Shown here: piece after piece, positions 1-11,954 of the stretch
Numbering within the stretch: the stretch's first letter is position 1
Layout of the letters: each line of letters opens with the position of its first letter
Assembly (NCBI GenBank): GCA_027563935.2
Contig: CM050449.1
Location: 46,660,507 to 46,724,506 of the forward strand
Length of the DNA: 64,000 bases
Direction: 5' to 3'
Source of the DNA: Costus lasius
Taxonomy: Eukaryota; Streptophyta; Magnoliopsida; Zingiberales; Costaceae
The notes under the pieces: model-generated
What the model was told of the DNA's origin: nothing
Databases searched by the model: none
The model's input: only the letters and a program-made list of their open reading frames with translations
Made by a program: the position numbers and the translations under genes

Positions 1-558
1 TAGAACATCACACTACAATTAAGGAGACGGCAATCCTATGTCTATCACTAATGCCCTAACCTGACTCAAGCTCATTATCCAAGATAGTCTATAATCATTA
101 TGTTTCAAATGATATTGAACTATCTCAAAATAATGACAATCATCATTTAGAAAACACAAGTGATCTCAAGTCAGAGGAAATGTGCCACTTGTCGCATTCA
201 AGGATTATTCACATTGTGACAAGCAATTGAATATCCAAGTAGGGTCTGTCCAGTACATCCAATGTACCCATGAGTCTACATCTTATTCCATGCTCGAAGC
301 ATCCTATAAGATTAGAACACATATTAGTCTTAACCATATCAAGGCTGTCTCATGTTCACCAAGATATCTCGACTAAGGACATAACTGCATGTCAGCCTAG
401 CTGAACAGCTTTGAGACATTATTCAGAAGAACATATATTGCAGCAGACAATGTAGCTTACTGAATAACAACCATGCCTTTATAAACATAACAGTTTATTA
501 CATGATACTGTTACAATCCCAAGACCTCAAACATTAGTCTTAAGGGCATACCCCAACA
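1..558 (-). repeat. A-family copia LTR, U3 end, cut by window edge (A0)
   Basis: The stretch matches the start of the A-family LTR seen at 28059 and 35470 and in reverse at 14020-14577, ending in plus orientation with CCCCAACA at 558. It is therefore the first 558 bases of a minus-orientation LTR whose remainder lies left of the window. It interrupts the integrase reading frame of C0 directly after 558; the flanking cataa (559-563) is the candidate target duplication, but its partner is outside the window. It may be a solo LTR or the 5' LTR of a full element. Confidence 0.9.
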
Positions 559-2923
559 CATAAGTCTGAATCCTTTGAGAAATTTAAGGAGTTTAGACAT
601 GAAGTAGAGAACCAGCTTGGTAGATCCATTAAGACTCTTCGATCAGATCGTGGTGAAGAGTACCTGAGCGGTGAGTTCTTTGACTATCTGAGAGAGTGTG
701 GGATCTATCCCAACTCACTCCTCCTGGAACACCTCAATGGAATGGTGTGTCTGAAAGGAGAAATCAAACTCTATTGGATATGGTTCGATCTATGATGAGT
801 CATGCAACTCTACATTCATCATTCTGGGGGCATGCATTAGAAACAGCTTCTCTGATACTGGACAATGTTCCATCTAAGAGTGTCTCCAAAATACCATACG
901 AGATGTGGAGTGGGAGACGCCCTAATCTCGCGTTTATCAGGATCTAGGGATGTGAGGCTTATGTCAAACGTCAGGATTCTAGCAAGCTAGAACCTAGATC
1001 TGATAAGTGTGTGTTTGTGGGGTATCCTAAGGAAACTAAAGGATACTACTTCTATGTCCCAACTGAGAAGAAAGTTTTTGTTGCTCGGGGTGCTGTCTTT
1101 CTAGAGAAAGAATTTCTTATGAAAGAAGTTAGTGGGAGGAAGTTTGACTTGGATGAGGTCCAAGTGCAAGCACAAGACAAAGAGATGGAATCTGAGTCAC
1201 CTGCACCGGTTGCTAGGCAACCTGAGGCTCAGACACAGGTCCCGCGTAGGTCTGGGAGGATTCGTCGTGCACCTAAGAGGTATGGGTCACTGCCGACCCA
1301 ACACGACGAGATCTTCATCATTAAGAATGAACCCAGAACCTATGATGAGGCGGTCAGTGGACCGGACTCCGAGAGATGGCTTGACGCCATGCGATCCGAG
1401 ATGGATTCCATGTCGGCTAACCAAATCTGGGATTTGGTTGAGCTGCCTGATGGGGTAAAACCCATAGGGTGTAGATGGGTCTTCAAGAGGAAGACAGACA
1501 TGGATGGCAATATAGTTACCTATAAGGGTAGACTAGTGGCTAAAGGATTTAAACAAGTCCACGGGGTGGACTATGATGAAACCTTCTCGCCAGTTGCCAT
1601 GATTAAATCCATTCATATTCTACTTGCTATAGCTGCATATCATGACTATGAGATATGGCAGATGGATGTGAAGACAGCGTTCCTTAACGGGAAGCTGACT
1701 GAGAATGTGTATATGTCACAACCTGATGGCTTCATCCATCCTGTAGAGGCTAATAAGGTCTGCAGGCTAAAGAAATCCATTTATGGATTAAAGCAAGCAT
1801 CTCGAAGTTGGAATCTTTAGTTTGATGAAGCTGTGAGAGATTATGGCTTTATCAAAAGTGAAGATGACGCCTGTGTATACAGAAAATTCAGTGGTAGCTG
1901 GGTGACTTTTCTGGTCATGTATGTCGATGACATACTGCTCATCGGAAACGACATCCCTAGTCTTCAAGCTATGAAGACATGGTTAGGGAAGTGTTTCGAG
2001 ATGAAGGACTTAGGGGAGGCCGCCTACATTCTGGGCATGAGGATCTACTGGGATAGATCCAAGAGGTTCTTGGCCCTTAGTCAGAGTACCCACATTGATA
2101 AGGTCCTGGAGAGGTTCAACTTGGAGCAATCCAAGAAAGGATACCTTCCAGTGAGAGATGGCCTTACTCTCTAAAAAAGCCTGTGTCCTACAACACAGGC
2201 TGAGAGGGATAACCTAAGTCAAATTCCCTATGCTTCGGCAGTGGGATCAATCATGTATGCAATGTTGTGTACTAGACCAGATGTGGATTATGCTGTAAAC
2301 ATAACCAGGCGATACCAATCCAATCCAAGTCTGCAGCACTAGGTGGCTGTAAAGAATATCCTTGAGTATCCTGAAAAGGACTAAGGATTTAGTCTATATG
2401 GTCTACGGGGACTGGAAGAGCTCAGTGTGCAGGGCTTCACTAATGAGTCATTCCAGTCTGATCCTGACAACTTCAGATTGCAGACCGGCTATTTGTTTAA
2501 GATGGTTGGAGATCCTGTATGCTGGAAGAGCTTCAAGCAATCCACCATAGCTAATTCTACAACCGAAGCTGAGTATGTGGTTGCTTGCTGAGTATGTGGT
2601 TGCTTCTAAGGCAGCCAATGAAGCCGTTTGGATCAGGAAGTTCTTTTTTGAACTTCAAGTGGTTCCAAGTGCAATGGATCCCATTGAGCTCTACTATGAC
2701 AACAATGGGAACTGCACATGTTAAGGAACCACAGTCTCATCAAAGGTCGAAACACATACTCAGGAGATTTCACCTGATCAGAGAGATCATTGACAGAGGT
2801 GATGTCAAGATTAGCAGAATTGACACAGAGAGCAATCTAGCAGACCCACTGACCAAGGCTTTGGCGCAGCAAAAGCATGATGGTCGTACTAGAGATATGG
2901 GGTTGAAGTTGCTCAACCTCTAG
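559..2923 (+). pseudogene. C0 copia pol remnant: integrase C-terminal part, reverse transcriptase, RNase H
   Basis: This is the 3' two thirds of a Ty1/copia polyprotein. It opens inside integrase (KSESFEKFKEF, then LRSDRG), continues through the WNGVSERRNQT segment with the catalytic Glu, the RT core (VYKGRLVAKGFKQV, MDVKTAFLNG, YVDDILLIG at about 1921-1950) and ends in RNase H (NLADPLTKALAQQKHDG). It is dead: a small deletion near 704-710 shifts frame, and stops lie at 945-947, 1818-1820, 2172-2174 and 2340-2342, with further frame changes near 2360 and in RNase H. Gag, protease and the integrase front are missing because the A0 insertion and the window edge cut them off. Closest relatives in the window are C1 and C3. 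Confidence 0.93.
2568..2605 (+). repeat. 19-bp perfect tandem duplication in C0 RNase H
   Basis: The 19 bases at 2568-2586 are repeated exactly at 2587-2605. They code for the conserved AEYV region of RNase H, so the duplication alone breaks the frame. It is absent from A1, A2 and C3 and looks like replication slippage or a repair scar in this copy. Confidence 0.9.
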
Positions 2924-2933
2924 GTCTTAGTGC

Positions 2934-2944
2934 AAGTGGGAGAT
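2934..2944 (+). other. Polypurine tract of C0
   Basis: The sequence aagtgggagat sits directly before the TGTTGG start of the 3' LTR, where plus-strand DNA priming occurs in LTR retroelements. The same tract precedes the LTRs of C1, C3, A1 and A2. Confidence 0.85.
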
Positions 2945-4361
2945 TGTTGGTGTATATGCCCTAGGACCTAGTTTTGGTCCATCTTTATACCACTTGACTC
3001 TGATATTCATATATCTTTCTGGCATTGTCGTTATCATTGTTTGTCTACACCTGCGATTGTGTACTTACATGATAATGTCCCTGGAGACAGATTGGATCTA
3101 TGCTCAAATGATTGTCCCCAGTCGATGTACCTGAGTAGATATGGGACAGCTCTAGTACTTGTGAGACTGGTATATGGGCTCGTTAGGCACGAGGTGCTGA
3201 CGCAGACATATAGGTATATCAGTGGTGGATATACTGGACCGACCCGCTGTGAGGCTATGACTTGGTGTCATGAGTTATCCTCACAAGTGACAGGAGATGC
3301 ATTGATCCCTTGACTTGAGGTCATTGACCATTCTATATGGTTAGGGACTTGCTTTGATACAACCTAACACCTCGCCGTAGTTGGGAGGTCATAACGGTTG
3401 TCTTTGAGCATGTCACGACCCATATGAGAAGGTCAATGGACGGACATAGGATTTGCCCCTTCCTTAGGGAAGCATGATATCCATGAAGCTCCTCTATGGT
3501 TCTATGACTGAAAGTGTATGGCCATACCCAGGTGAGAACCTGATTTAGTCATAACCATGTGATTGGGTGAAAACAAGTGGTGACACACTTGTCCAATCGG
3601 ATATCAGTTTGGCAAAGAGACTGTAATGCATCTGTACCTTGTTGCAATGATGGGGATGTCGATGTCGATATCCATTCCGATGACTTGGGTAGCAGCGATG
3701 CACTCCTAGGTGCCACTCACTGCTTGTGGTGACATTTGGTCAGCACTGCCAACGTCAGAGGGACCTACAGGGTCGCACACCTTGATACTCGAGTTCTCGT
3801 ATTGATCGGGAAGCCTTATGGTCGAGTTATTGGATAACTCGGATCTAATTAGGAGATTTCATCAGCGCCAATGGGCCTGATGAGATGGAAGAATGTTATT
3901 GGAGCCAAACTTCATTTTTGGCAGGTTGACCCGTATTTGACCATGGTTGGTCACATTTGGATTAGGGTTGCATTGGATTGGATCCAAATGCTTAATCAAC
4001 CCAAGTGATGAAGTTTGGGCTAGCTCATTATCCAATGAGGCCCAATAACAAGTTCTCATGAAGAGATTAGAGGCTAAAAGGGTATAATGGGGAGAAACAT
4101 GAACCATTAAGCACCTAGGGGCATAATGGGGTCATGTTGGCGCCTTTGCTTCATTATGGAAGTAAAGGGCGCCTCCCCTCTCTTCCTTGGATGGAATGCA
4201 TGCCTTTATGGCATGTCTTGGGCTGATATGGTACTTGGGCAATTATGGATAGGTTGAATGGATTTTATGGTAAAGTCTTGGAGACTTTCCTTGTCTCAAA
4301 CCTCCTCATCCTAGCCGTACACTTGTCATGATCCTAGGCCTTACCCTAACCGCATCTTGCC

Positions 4362-4369
4362 CTATATAT
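4362..4369 (+). promoter_or_regulatory. TATA-like box in C0 LTR
   Basis: The octamer ctatatat lies about 1.4 kb into the LTR, upstream of a CT-rich stretch, as expected for the U3/R boundary. The equivalent position in C1 has tatatata on the opposite strand. Function is inferred only. Confidence 0.5.
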
Positions 4370-4663
4370 GTGACCCTAGCCGCCCCCTCTTATAAGTGTT
4401 CTTCCTTGGAGGCGTGAACACATCAAGAGGGCGAGAGTAAGGGGCATTGGCGCAACCATCTTCTTCCATCAAACCCTAGCCGCAAGCTTCTTCCTTTCTT
4501 CCTCCTTTGGCGCAAGAGAAGTAAAGGCTTGGCGGCATTCTCCCTTCTCCTCTCTTCTTCATCAATTGGCGCTTCTACCTTGGAGGTGGCGCAAGTATTC
4601 AAGAAGAGAATTAAGGCTTGGATCTTCTTCCCGAGGCTAGAACCGGGCACGGAAGAAGAGGAC

Positions 4664-4668
4664 TCGAG
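4664..4668. repeat. Target site duplication of gypsy D (tcgag)
   Basis: tcgag at 4664-4668 recurs at 23749-23753, immediately outside the TGATGG and CCATCA ends of element D. The C0 LTR sequence continues across the site once D and one tcgag copy are removed. Confidence 0.95.
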
Positions 4669-6281
4669 TGATGGAGGGGCCAGCCCTGCCCCAAGAAGGT
4701 CTGGAAGGACTAGGAGGAAGCCCCTCAGATATGGCTTTTCATCCTAGGTCACCTTTCTTTCCTTATTTGTAGTTTCCTTATTTGCCTTGAATAAAAGCCC
4801 TAGTGCATTGTGAAGTTTCCTTATTTGGTCATGCATTACTTCCTAGAATAGTCTACTGGGTTTTGTGTCAATAATTGGGCAGGTTATAGCCCAGCTAAAG
4901 GGAAGCTAGGAAGCTCAAGCTAAGCCACTCAAGTAAAGCTCCAATTATGGAAGGAGGCACTTCAACTACTTCAACTAAAGAGTTCAAGTTGAAAGGGCTT
5001 ACAATGAATGCAACTCCACCTTCCAAATTAACCAAGGCACCACCTAATATGAAGAAGATTTCGAATGAGAGAAACCAGCCCACAAATTGCCAAGTGAAGA
5101 GCCATCAATGCGCCTAGCCATCAAGGATCAATCTAGATCCACAAATCAAGGGATCATCATCTAGATCCCCAATTTGTGGAGCCACCTTTGGAAGCCTCTA
5201 GCCGCCCATGCATCTTGAAGGGAGTTTTTCGAATTCAAATGAATCCAATGCAAGAGGCGCCATCTCATCCAAGCAAAGAAGGAAGGAGCCCAAGAGAATT
5301 CGGCTACAAGAAAGAAAGAATTTGAAATTCGAAATTGAGGATGGAAATGTTTTTATTGAGCATTAATTTCCTCCATAATGTTGTGATTTGCGCCTAGGGT
5401 GAAATGTCACCCTTGCCCATGGCTTGTTGAGCCTATAAATTGTAACCTCCCCTCTCTTTGTCTATTAGTTGCCTAGTGAAAAAAATCCTTGTGTTAGCAT
5501 TGGTGCTTGTGTCGCCTAAAGAAGTTTTCTACCTCCCCTCTCCTCTAAAGGGCCGAGCCCTTTCCCTTCTCCCCCCCTTCTTCTCAAGCTCTCAACGCAT
5601 CCAACCTTTGAAGGACTTTGCTTACTCTTGGCGAGGCTCTAAAGGATCTCATCCACCTTGATCTCGGCAAGTAACAAAGACTCTTCATAGTTCTTTCACT
5701 TTCGGCTAGCATGAAGGCAACACCAACAAGACTTCAATATCGGCTAAGTTCTTTCCCCTCCTTCATCTATAGTTTCTAGAACTTGTCCCTACACTAATCT
5801 GAATTTTATTTGAAGGTGACGCAAGGAGTTGGAGGAATCTTTTCCTAAGCGCAAGGCTTCCTTCTTTCCCCCTCTTTCTCTTTAGTTAAAGTGTTAAGGG
5901 AACTTGTGAGGCTTAACCTCCCCCTTAGTTTGGCTTTGTAATATGAATCCGTGGTGTGTGCGGATCTCGTTTGTCTGTGTTTGTTTGTAATGATACAATA
6001 CCTTCCATCAGAGTAGGACCGTTGAAGATCAGGACGATACGATCCTTCTATGCTCAAGGATCGCACTGTGAGTATTCCTACTAGTCTTTCAATTTGTAGT
6101 TTAATTGCTATTTCTTTGGTAGTCTAAATAGTTTAGTGTCGTTTTCTTCTACTTATAAAATACAAAATTATTTTCCAACTTCGTTAGAGTAAATTCGGGT
6201 TTTATCTAAAAATACAAAAAAATTATTTTCTCAAAGCGTTGTTTGAATGCACCCTTACTTGTGAGTGATCCCCTTCCATCA
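4669..6281 (+). repeat. Gypsy D 5' LTR
   Basis: The 1613-bp LTR begins TGATGGAGGGG and ends CTTCCATCA just before the primer site. It aligns along its whole length with 22134-23748. A TATA-like box lies at 5433-5440. Its first 75 bases correspond to the 3' LTR stretch that encodes the basic C-terminal tail of the D polyprotein. Confidence 0.95.
5433..5440 (+). promoter_or_regulatory. TATA-like box in D 5' LTR
   Basis: ctataaat precedes a CT-rich stretch and is the best TATA match in the LTR; the same octamer is at 22898-22905 in the 3' LTR. Inferred core promoter of D. Confidence 0.55.
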
Positions 6282-6284
6282 GTT

Positions 6285-6297
6285 TGGTATCAGAGCC
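6285..6297 (+). other. Primer binding site of D (tRNA-Met type)
   Basis: TGGTATCAGAGCC lies three bases after the CA end of the 5' LTR. It is complementary to the 3' end of plant initiator tRNA-Met, the usual primer for these elements. The leader continues to 6338 and resumes after C1 at 17390. Confidence 0.9.
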
Positions 6298-6333
6298 TAT
6301 CTTAGAATAGAATTTTAGCCTCAAAACTATTTT

Positions 6334-6338
6334 TCAAC
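6334..6338. repeat. Target site duplication of C1 (tcaac)
   Basis: tcaac at 6334-6338 is repeated at 17385-17389 just outside the two ends of C1. It fixes C1 as a single insertion into the untranslated leader of D. Confidence 0.95.
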
Positions 6339-8403
6339 TGTTGGGAAACCCCGGGGACATTTTACAATTTTTCAGAGACACATACATACATTGCACAGTG
6401 GAATAATGTCCCCGAAACAGGCCGGTCCCAAAAACCAGTGAAGATCGCATGCAAGGGGGTCGACACGATGAGTTAGAAAATACCTCAGAGCAAGATGAGG
6501 TCGATGTCGTGATAGGCGCCCAAGCGTGCGCCCTCTGCAGTCTCACACACACGGATGCCTCGAGTCCTCTTCTTCCACGCCCGGTGCTAGCCTCGGGAAG
6601 AAGATCCAAGCCTTCGTGCACTTTCTTCAACCCTTGCGCCACTTCTAAAGTAGAAGCGCCAATGAAGAAGAAAGATGGAGATGTTGCCGCCATGTCTTCA
6701 ATTCCTCATCCTTACTTGCGCCAACTCCTAGAGAAGGTGCGCCAAGATAAGAGGCAAGAGGGTGAAGACACCAAGTCCTATCCGTCCTTGCTCCAAGAGA
6801 AGAAGGATAGAAGAGACTTGTGACTAGGATGAAGATGGAAGAGAAGACTTTCGCCAAAGCCTCCCTCTTTACCCTTCTAACTCTTGCTCACGCCAAAAAT
6901 CAATCCCTTGCTCACGCATATACCCATGTATATATAGAGAGGCAAGAGGGGGCAGCAATAATAGGGTGTGGGCGCAATTCTCAAAGGAGGAGGCGGCTAG
7001 GGTAAAGGGGAGAGAGTAATTAGGGTTTGAGGTAAGGAAAGTCTCCAAGACTTTACCATAAACCTCTCCTAATTATCCATATAAGCATGAGACCTTCCAA
7101 AGAAGTCTATCAAGCCATATCAGCCCCAAGACTTGCCATAGAAGCAAGCATACCATCCAAGGTAGAGGGGCAAGGCGCCTAAAGCTTCCTAATGAAGCAA
7201 ATTGCGCCACTTCTCCCCATTATGCCCATAGGCGCCTAGGGGAGAAGTTTTGTCCCCATTATACCCTTTTAACCTTTTCTCACTTCATGAGAACTTGTTA
7301 TCGGGCCTCATTGGATAACGAGCTAGCCCAAACTTCATTACATGGGTTGATTAAGCACTTGGATCCAATCCAATGCAACCTTAATTCAAATGTGGCCAAC
7401 CATGGTCAAATACGGGTCAACCTGCCAAAAATGAAGTTTGGCTCCAATAACATTCTTCCATCTCATTAGGCCCATTGGCGCTGATGAAATCTCCCAAATA
7501 GATCTGAGTTATCCAATAACTCGATCATAAGGCTTCCCGATCAATACGAGAACTCGAGTATCAAGGTGTGCGACCCTGTAGGTCCCTCTGACGTTGGCAG
7601 TGCTGACCAAATGTCACCACAAGCAGTGAGTGGCACCTAGCAATGCATCACTACTACCCAAGTCATCGGAATGGATATCGACATCGACATCCCCATCATC
7701 GCAACTAGGTACAGATGCATTACAGTCTCTTTGCCGAACTGATATCCGATTGGACAAGTGTGTCACCACTTGCTTTCATCCAATCACATGGCTATGACTA
7801 GAACAGGTTCTTACCTGGGTATGGCCATACACTCTCAGTCATAGAACCATAAGGGAGCTCCATGGATATCATACTTCCCAAAGGAAGGGGCAAATCCTAT
7901 GTCTGTCCATTGACCTTCTCATATGGGTCGTGACATGCTCAATGACAACCGTTATGACCTCCCAACTACGGCAAGGTGTTAGGTTGCATCAAAGCAAGTC
8001 CCTAACCATATAGAATGGTCAATGACCTCAAGTCAAGGGATCAATGCATCTCCTGTCACTTGTGAGGATAACTCATGACACTAAGTCATAGCCTCACAGC
8101 GAGTCTGTCCAGTATATCCTCCAATGATATACCCATGTGTCTGCGTTAGTACCACGTGCCTAACCAGCCCATATGCCAGTCTCTCAAGTACCAGAGTTGT
8201 CCCATATCCACTCAGGTACATCGACTGGGGACTATAGTTCGAGCACAGATCCAATCTGTCTCCAGGGACATTATCATGTAAGTACACAATCGCAGGTGTA
8301 GACAAACAATGATAACGACAATGCCAGAAAGATATATATTAATATCACAGTCAAGTAGTACAAAGATGGACCAAAACTAGGTCCTAGGGCATATACACCA
8401 ACA
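6339..8403 (-). repeat. C1 3' LTR
   Basis: Written on the plus strand it runs from TGTTGGGAAACCCC to ATACACCAACA, 2065 bp. It is nearly identical to 15321-17384. The GTATGGCCATAC palindrome is at 7819-7830. A 124-codon open frame at 6449-6823 is antisense to the element, lies in the U5/R part, and has no recognisable domain. Confidence 0.95.
6929..6937 (-). promoter_or_regulatory. TATA-like box in C1 3' LTR
   Basis: The minus-strand reading is ctatatata, the strongest TATA match in this LTR and at the position equivalent to the C0 box. The copy in the 5' LTR is at 15911-15919 and would be the active one. Inferred. Confidence 0.5.
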
Positions 8404-8414
8404 ATCTCCCACTT
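8404..8414 (-). other. Polypurine tract of C1
   Basis: The reverse complement of these bases is aagtgggagat, directly adjoining the LTR start, as in C0 and A1. Confidence 0.85.
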
Positions 8415-8424
8415 GCACTAAGAC

Positions 8425-9845
8425 CTAGAGGTTGAGCAACCTCAACCCCATATCTCTAGTACGACCATCATGCTTCTGCTGCGCCAAAGCCTTGGTCAGT
8501 GGGTCTGCTAGATTGCTCTCTGTGTCAATTCTGCTAATCTTGACATCACCTCGATCAATGATCTCTTTGATCAGGCGAAATCTCTTGAGTATGCGTTTGG
8601 ACCTTTGATGAGACCGTGGTTCCTTATTATGTACAGTTCCCATTGTTGTCATAGTAGAGCTCAATGGGGTCCACTGCACTTGGAACCACCTAAAGTTCAG
8701 AAAAGAACTTCTTGATCCAAACGGCTTCATTGGCTGCCTCAGAAGCAACCACATACTCAGCTTCGGTTGTAGAATTAGCTATGGTGGATTGCTTGAAGCT
8801 CTTCCAGCATACAGCACCTCCAACCATCTTAAACTAATAGCTGGTCTGCGATCTGAAGTCGTCAGGATCAGACTGGAATGAGTCATCAGTGAAGCCCTGC
8901 ACACTGAGTTCTTCCTGTCCCCTGTAGACTTTATAGAATAAATCCTTAGTCCCTTTTAGGATACTCAAGGATATTCTTTACAGCCACCCAGTGCTGTAAA
9001 CTAGGATTGGATTGGTATCGGCTAGTTATGCTCACAGCATAAGCCACAACTGGTCTAGTACACAACATTGCATACATGATCGATCCCACCACCAAAGCAT
9101 AGGACACTCGACTCATGTCATCTCTCTCAGGCTCTGTGTTGGTACACTGGTTCTTTGAGAGAGTAAGGCCATGTCTCACTGGAAGGTATCCCTTCTTGGA
9201 TTGCTCCAAGTTGAACCTCTCCAGGACCTTATCAATGTGGGTACTCTGACTAAGGGCCAAGAGCCTCTTGGATCTATCCCGGTAGATCCTCACGCCTAGA
9301 ATATAGGCGGCCTCCCCTAAGTTCTTCATCTCGAAACACTCCCCTAACCATGTCTTCACAGCTTGAAGACTAGGGATGTCGTTTCGGATGAGCAGTATGT
9401 CATCTACATACATGACCAGAAAAGTCACCAAGCTCCCACTGAATTTTCTGTATACACAGGCGTCATCTTCGCTTTTGACAAAGCTATAATCTCTCACAGC
9501 TTCATCAAACTGAAGATTCTAACTTCGAGATGCTTGCTTTAATCCGTAAATGGATTTCTTTAGCCTGCAGACTTTACTAGTATCTGCAGGATGGATGAAG
9601 TCATTAGGTTGTGTCATATACACATCCTTAGTTAGCTTCCTGTTAAGGAACGCTGTCTTCATATCCATCTGCCATATCTCATGACATGCAGCTATAGCAA
9701 GCAGAATCCGAATGGATTTGATCATGGCAACTGGCGAGAAGGTTTCATCATAGTCCACCCCGTGGACTTGTTTAAATCCTTTAGCCACTAGTCTACCCTT
9801 ATAGGTAACTATTTTGCCATCCATGTCTATCTTCCTCTTGAAGAC
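8425..9845 (-). pseudogene. C1 reverse transcriptase and RNase H remnant
   Basis: Reading leftward, the RT core is recognisable at 9519-9824 (VTYKGRLVAKGFKQV, then MDMKTAFLN), continues after a stop at 9519-9521 with CVYRKFSGS and the YVDD box (about 9400-9411), and passes through MYAMLCTRP to a stop at 8946. RNase H ends at 8425 with NLADPLTKALAQQKHDG. The frame changes at least once between 8946 and 8754, and the tyrosine/aspartate stretch before EIWQMD is shortened. It is a broken pol, not an active enzyme. Confidence 0.9.
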
Positions 9846-11648
9846 CTATTTACACCCTATGGGTTTTACCCCATCAGGCAGCTCAACCAAATCCCAGACT
9901 TGGTTAGCCGACATGGAATCCATCTCGGATCGCATGGCCTCAAGCCATCTCTCGGAGTCCGGTCCACTGACCGCCTCATCATAAGTCCTGGGTTCATCCT
10001 CTATGATGAAGATCCCGTCGTGTTGGGTCGGCAGCGACCCATACCTCTCAGGTGTACGACGAAACCTCCCAGACCTACATGGGGCCTGTGTCTGAGCCTC
10101 AGGCTGCCTAGCAACCGGTGCAGGTGGCTCAGGTTCCCATCTCTATGTCTTGTGGTTGCACTTGGACCTTGTCCAAGTCAAACTTCCTCCCACTAACTTC
10201 TTTCATGAGAAATTCTTTCTCTAGAAAGACCGCACCCCGAGCAACAAAAACTTTGTTCTCGGTGGGAATATAGAAGTAGTAACCCTTAGTCTCCTTAGGG
10301 TACCCCACAAACATACACTTATCAGATCTAGGTTCTAGCTTGCTAGAATCCTGACGTTTGACATAAGCCTCACATCCCTAGATCCTGATAAAAGTGAGAT
10401 TAGGGCGTCTCCCATTCCAAACCTCGTATGAAATCTTTGAGACACTCTTAGATGGAACATTATTCAGTATTAGAGAAGCTTTTTCAAGTGCATGTCCCCA
10501 GAATGAGGGAGGTAGAGTTGCATGACTCATCATAGACCGAACTATGTCCAACAAGGTTCGATTTCTCCTTTCAGATACACCATTCTACCGAGGTGCTCTA
10601 GGAGGAGTGAGTTGGGATAGGATCCCACACTTACTCAGATAGTCAAAGAATACACTGCTCAGGTGCTCTCCATCACGATCTGATCGAAGATTCTTAAAGG
10701 ATCTACCAAGCTGGTTCTCTACTTCATGTCTCATCATGTAGACATAACCATATCTACTGAAGTCATCAGTAAATGTGATGAAGTAGTTATACCCTCCTTT
10801 GGCTTGTTTATTGAATAGCCCACACACATCACTATGTATGAGATCCAACAAACCTCCTGCCCTCTCACCAATCTTGGTGAAAGGCGTCTTTGTCATTTTC
10901 CCTAATAAACAAGTCTCACATGTATCAAGTTCCTCCAAGGAACTCGAATCTAGCAACCCATTTGCATGGAGTTGTCGAATGCGATTCTTGTTTATATGGG
11001 CTAATCGACAATGCCGTAGGAAAGCACCAACTGAACCACTCAGTTTGGTCCTTTTAATATTTATGTTACAAATAGAGCTAACCATGTCCAAGACATGCGG
11101 ACTATTGTACAAAGTACCCTTCCCATAAAAAATGTTTGCAAAAGAAAAAGAACATAAGTTCTCTTTTATTTCAAACCTAAATCCTTTCTTTGCCAAGCAA
11201 GGAGTGGATTCAATGTTTTGGTAAGGGAAGGTACAAAATAGCAATTGTCTAGCTTTAACTGAAGTCCAGAAGGCAGGGAGAAAAACTCCTACAGCAACAG
11301 CAGCAACTTGTGTCCTGTTACCTATCCGTAGGTCAATCTCTCTAGGCCTTACCAATCTATCCTTTCTGAGCCTTTGCATATTTGTACTCCACATGCGGTA
11401 TCCAATACCCATGTCATAGGAGTAGAAAGGTTGACTTCGGTAACATAAATACCTGAGCATGAAGACAAGGCCTTGCCTTTCTTCTCCTCATTCTGAAGTT
11501 GCAACATGTCCTTCAACATGTGAGGTGGCCCTCCACATGAATAGCACCTATTATTCCTGATCATATCCATCTTCAATTTCAGTTCCTTGTTCAAGCCTTT
11601 CGGCTCAACACACTGAATATCAACTTTAGCAGGATTGAGCTCAACCAA
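9846..11648 (-). pseudogene. C1 protease and integrase remnant
   Basis: The protease segment at about 11360-11440 carries VLDTACGVQIC; the zinc-knuckle relic just upstream (about 11530-11570, CYSCGGPPHM) has lost its last cysteine. The integrase at 10585-11390 retains the zinc-binding region (DTCETCLLGK), HSDVCG and the LRSDRDGEH version of the second catalytic Asp region. The frame changes near 11390, part of integrase (KSESFEKFKEFKN) is missing near 10730, and stops interrupt the link to RT, including TAG at about 10377-10379. The hinge with RIRR-like basic repeats near 10070 is also decayed. Confidence 0.88.
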
Positions 11649-11954
11649 TTCATCGAAGAGCTGCCTTAGATTAAAATAATTTCAGAGGCACTCTTCGATT
11701 CATATCACCCTTTAAATTCAAGTGACATGTTGGTTAGCAACCTCCAAAGTATCAACCTGATGCTTATCATAAGCATCCCTCTCAGCCGCTGAGGCCGAGC
11801 ATGGAAGTGGCTCAGGAATAAGACGCTCAAGAACATAAAGCTTCCTCTCGAGCTTGAGCACTATTCTCAAGTTCATATACCAATCCAGTAAGTTGGATCC
11901 AACCAACTTATCCAGGGTAGATCGCAGTGACCAACTGCTATTGTTAATAGCCAT
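11649..11954 (-). pseudogene. C1 Gag remnant with internal deletion
   Basis: The start codon is at 11952-11954 and is followed by a copia Gag N-terminus (SLRSTLDKLVGSNLLDWYMNLRIVLKLERKLYVLE). After the DTLEVA motif near 11735 it degrades, hits a stop at 11718-11720 and then jumps to the RQLFDELVELNP segment. Compared with A1 roughly 120 residues of capsid are missing, so no functional capsid could be made. C3 has the same N-terminus at 60753-60911. Confidence 0.85.

Larger units (their letters stand above)
2945..4668 (+). repeat. C0 3' LTR, first part
   Basis: It starts TGTTGGTGTATATG after the polypurine tract and aligns through its length with the C1 and C2 LTRs read in reverse. It is interrupted after 4668 by gypsy D and resumes at 23754, giving about 1951 bp in total. 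It carries the GTATGGCCATAC palindrome at 3516-3527 and a TATA-like box near 4362. Short open frames inside it are not conserved and I regard them as non-coding. Confidence 0.93.

Noticed and set aside
6449..6823. 124-codon open frame, repeated at 15431-15805
   Set aside because: It lies inside both C1 LTRs, antisense to the element, and its identity in two places only reflects LTR identity. No domain is recognised and C0 and C2 do not keep it open.
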